Below, in pieces: positions 6,187 through 6,225 of a stretch of DNA of 6,225 nt. Made by a program: the position numbers and the translations under genes. Under the pieces are notes generated by a model that saw nothing but the letters and a program-made list of their open reading frames with translations, did not search any database and had not been told where the DNA came from. The DNA comes from Clostridia bacterium (GTDB taxonomy: Bacteria; Bacillota; Clostridia; Oscillospirales; QAMX01): positions 1-6,225 of the forward strand of contig JAKSPX010000100.1 in the NCBI GenBank assembly GCA_024404415.1. The letters are read 5' to 3'. Within the stretch, counting starts at the first letter, position 1. Each line of letters opens with the position of its first letter.

Positions 6187-6212
6187 GGGAGGTAGAAATT
6201 ACCTCCCCTTTT
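6185..6212 (+). terminator. Intrinsic terminator after asnS
   Basis: GGGGAGGTA (6186-6194) and TACCTCCCC (6200-6208) form a perfect 9-bp stem, extendable by A6185-T6209, around a GAAAT loop. TTTT follows (6209-6212), then a second T-rich stretch. This strong Rho-independent terminator closes the asnA-asnS region. Its 5' arm shares one or two bases with the last heptad unit. Confidence 0.88.
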
Positions 6213-6225
6213 CATTTTTCCTGCG

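Overview
The window reads as a moderately GC-rich chromosomal fragment of a Gram-positive, clostridia-like (Bacillota) bacterium, plausibly from an anaerobic gut community. This placement is inferred from the gene content: a GH106-like glycoside hydrolase, a small TSCPD-family protein, ammonia-dependent AsnA next to AsnS, AGGAGG-type ribosome binding sites and sigma-70-like promoters. No species call is justified. All genes are on the + strand and no gene-free stretch exceeds 300 bases.

Layout. (1) 1-3014: the 3' portion of a large GH106-like (alpha-L-rhamnosidase-like) hydrolase; the open frame runs off the left edge. (2) 3015-3277: a leader region with a sigma-70-type promoter starting 5 nt after the hydrolase stop, a 17-codon leader ORF with its own Shine-Dalgarno, a chain of mutually exclusive pairings, and a strong intrinsic terminator. 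This is the layout of a ribosome-dependent transcription attenuator. (3) 3278-3526: the 82-residue TSCPD protein that this leader would control. (4) 3527-3653: a weak candidate terminator, then a near-consensus promoter. (5) 3654-4667: asnA. (6) 4668-4762: a spacer largely filled by a TTTTCAG heptanucleotide repeat element with inverted ends. (7) 4763-6157: asnS. (8) A second four-unit TTTTCAG array directly after the asnS stop, merging into a strong intrinsic terminator at 6185-6212.

Functionally, asnA makes asparagine from aspartate and ammonia and asnS loads asparagine onto tRNA(Asn), so the pair forms a compact asparagine supply-and-charging unit. The hydrolase probably belongs to a separate plant-glycan or rhamnoside use locus extending to the left. 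The most unusual signals are the putative attenuator ahead of a conserved protein of unknown function, and the pair of heptad-repeat elements that both start exactly at the stop codons of asnA and asnS.
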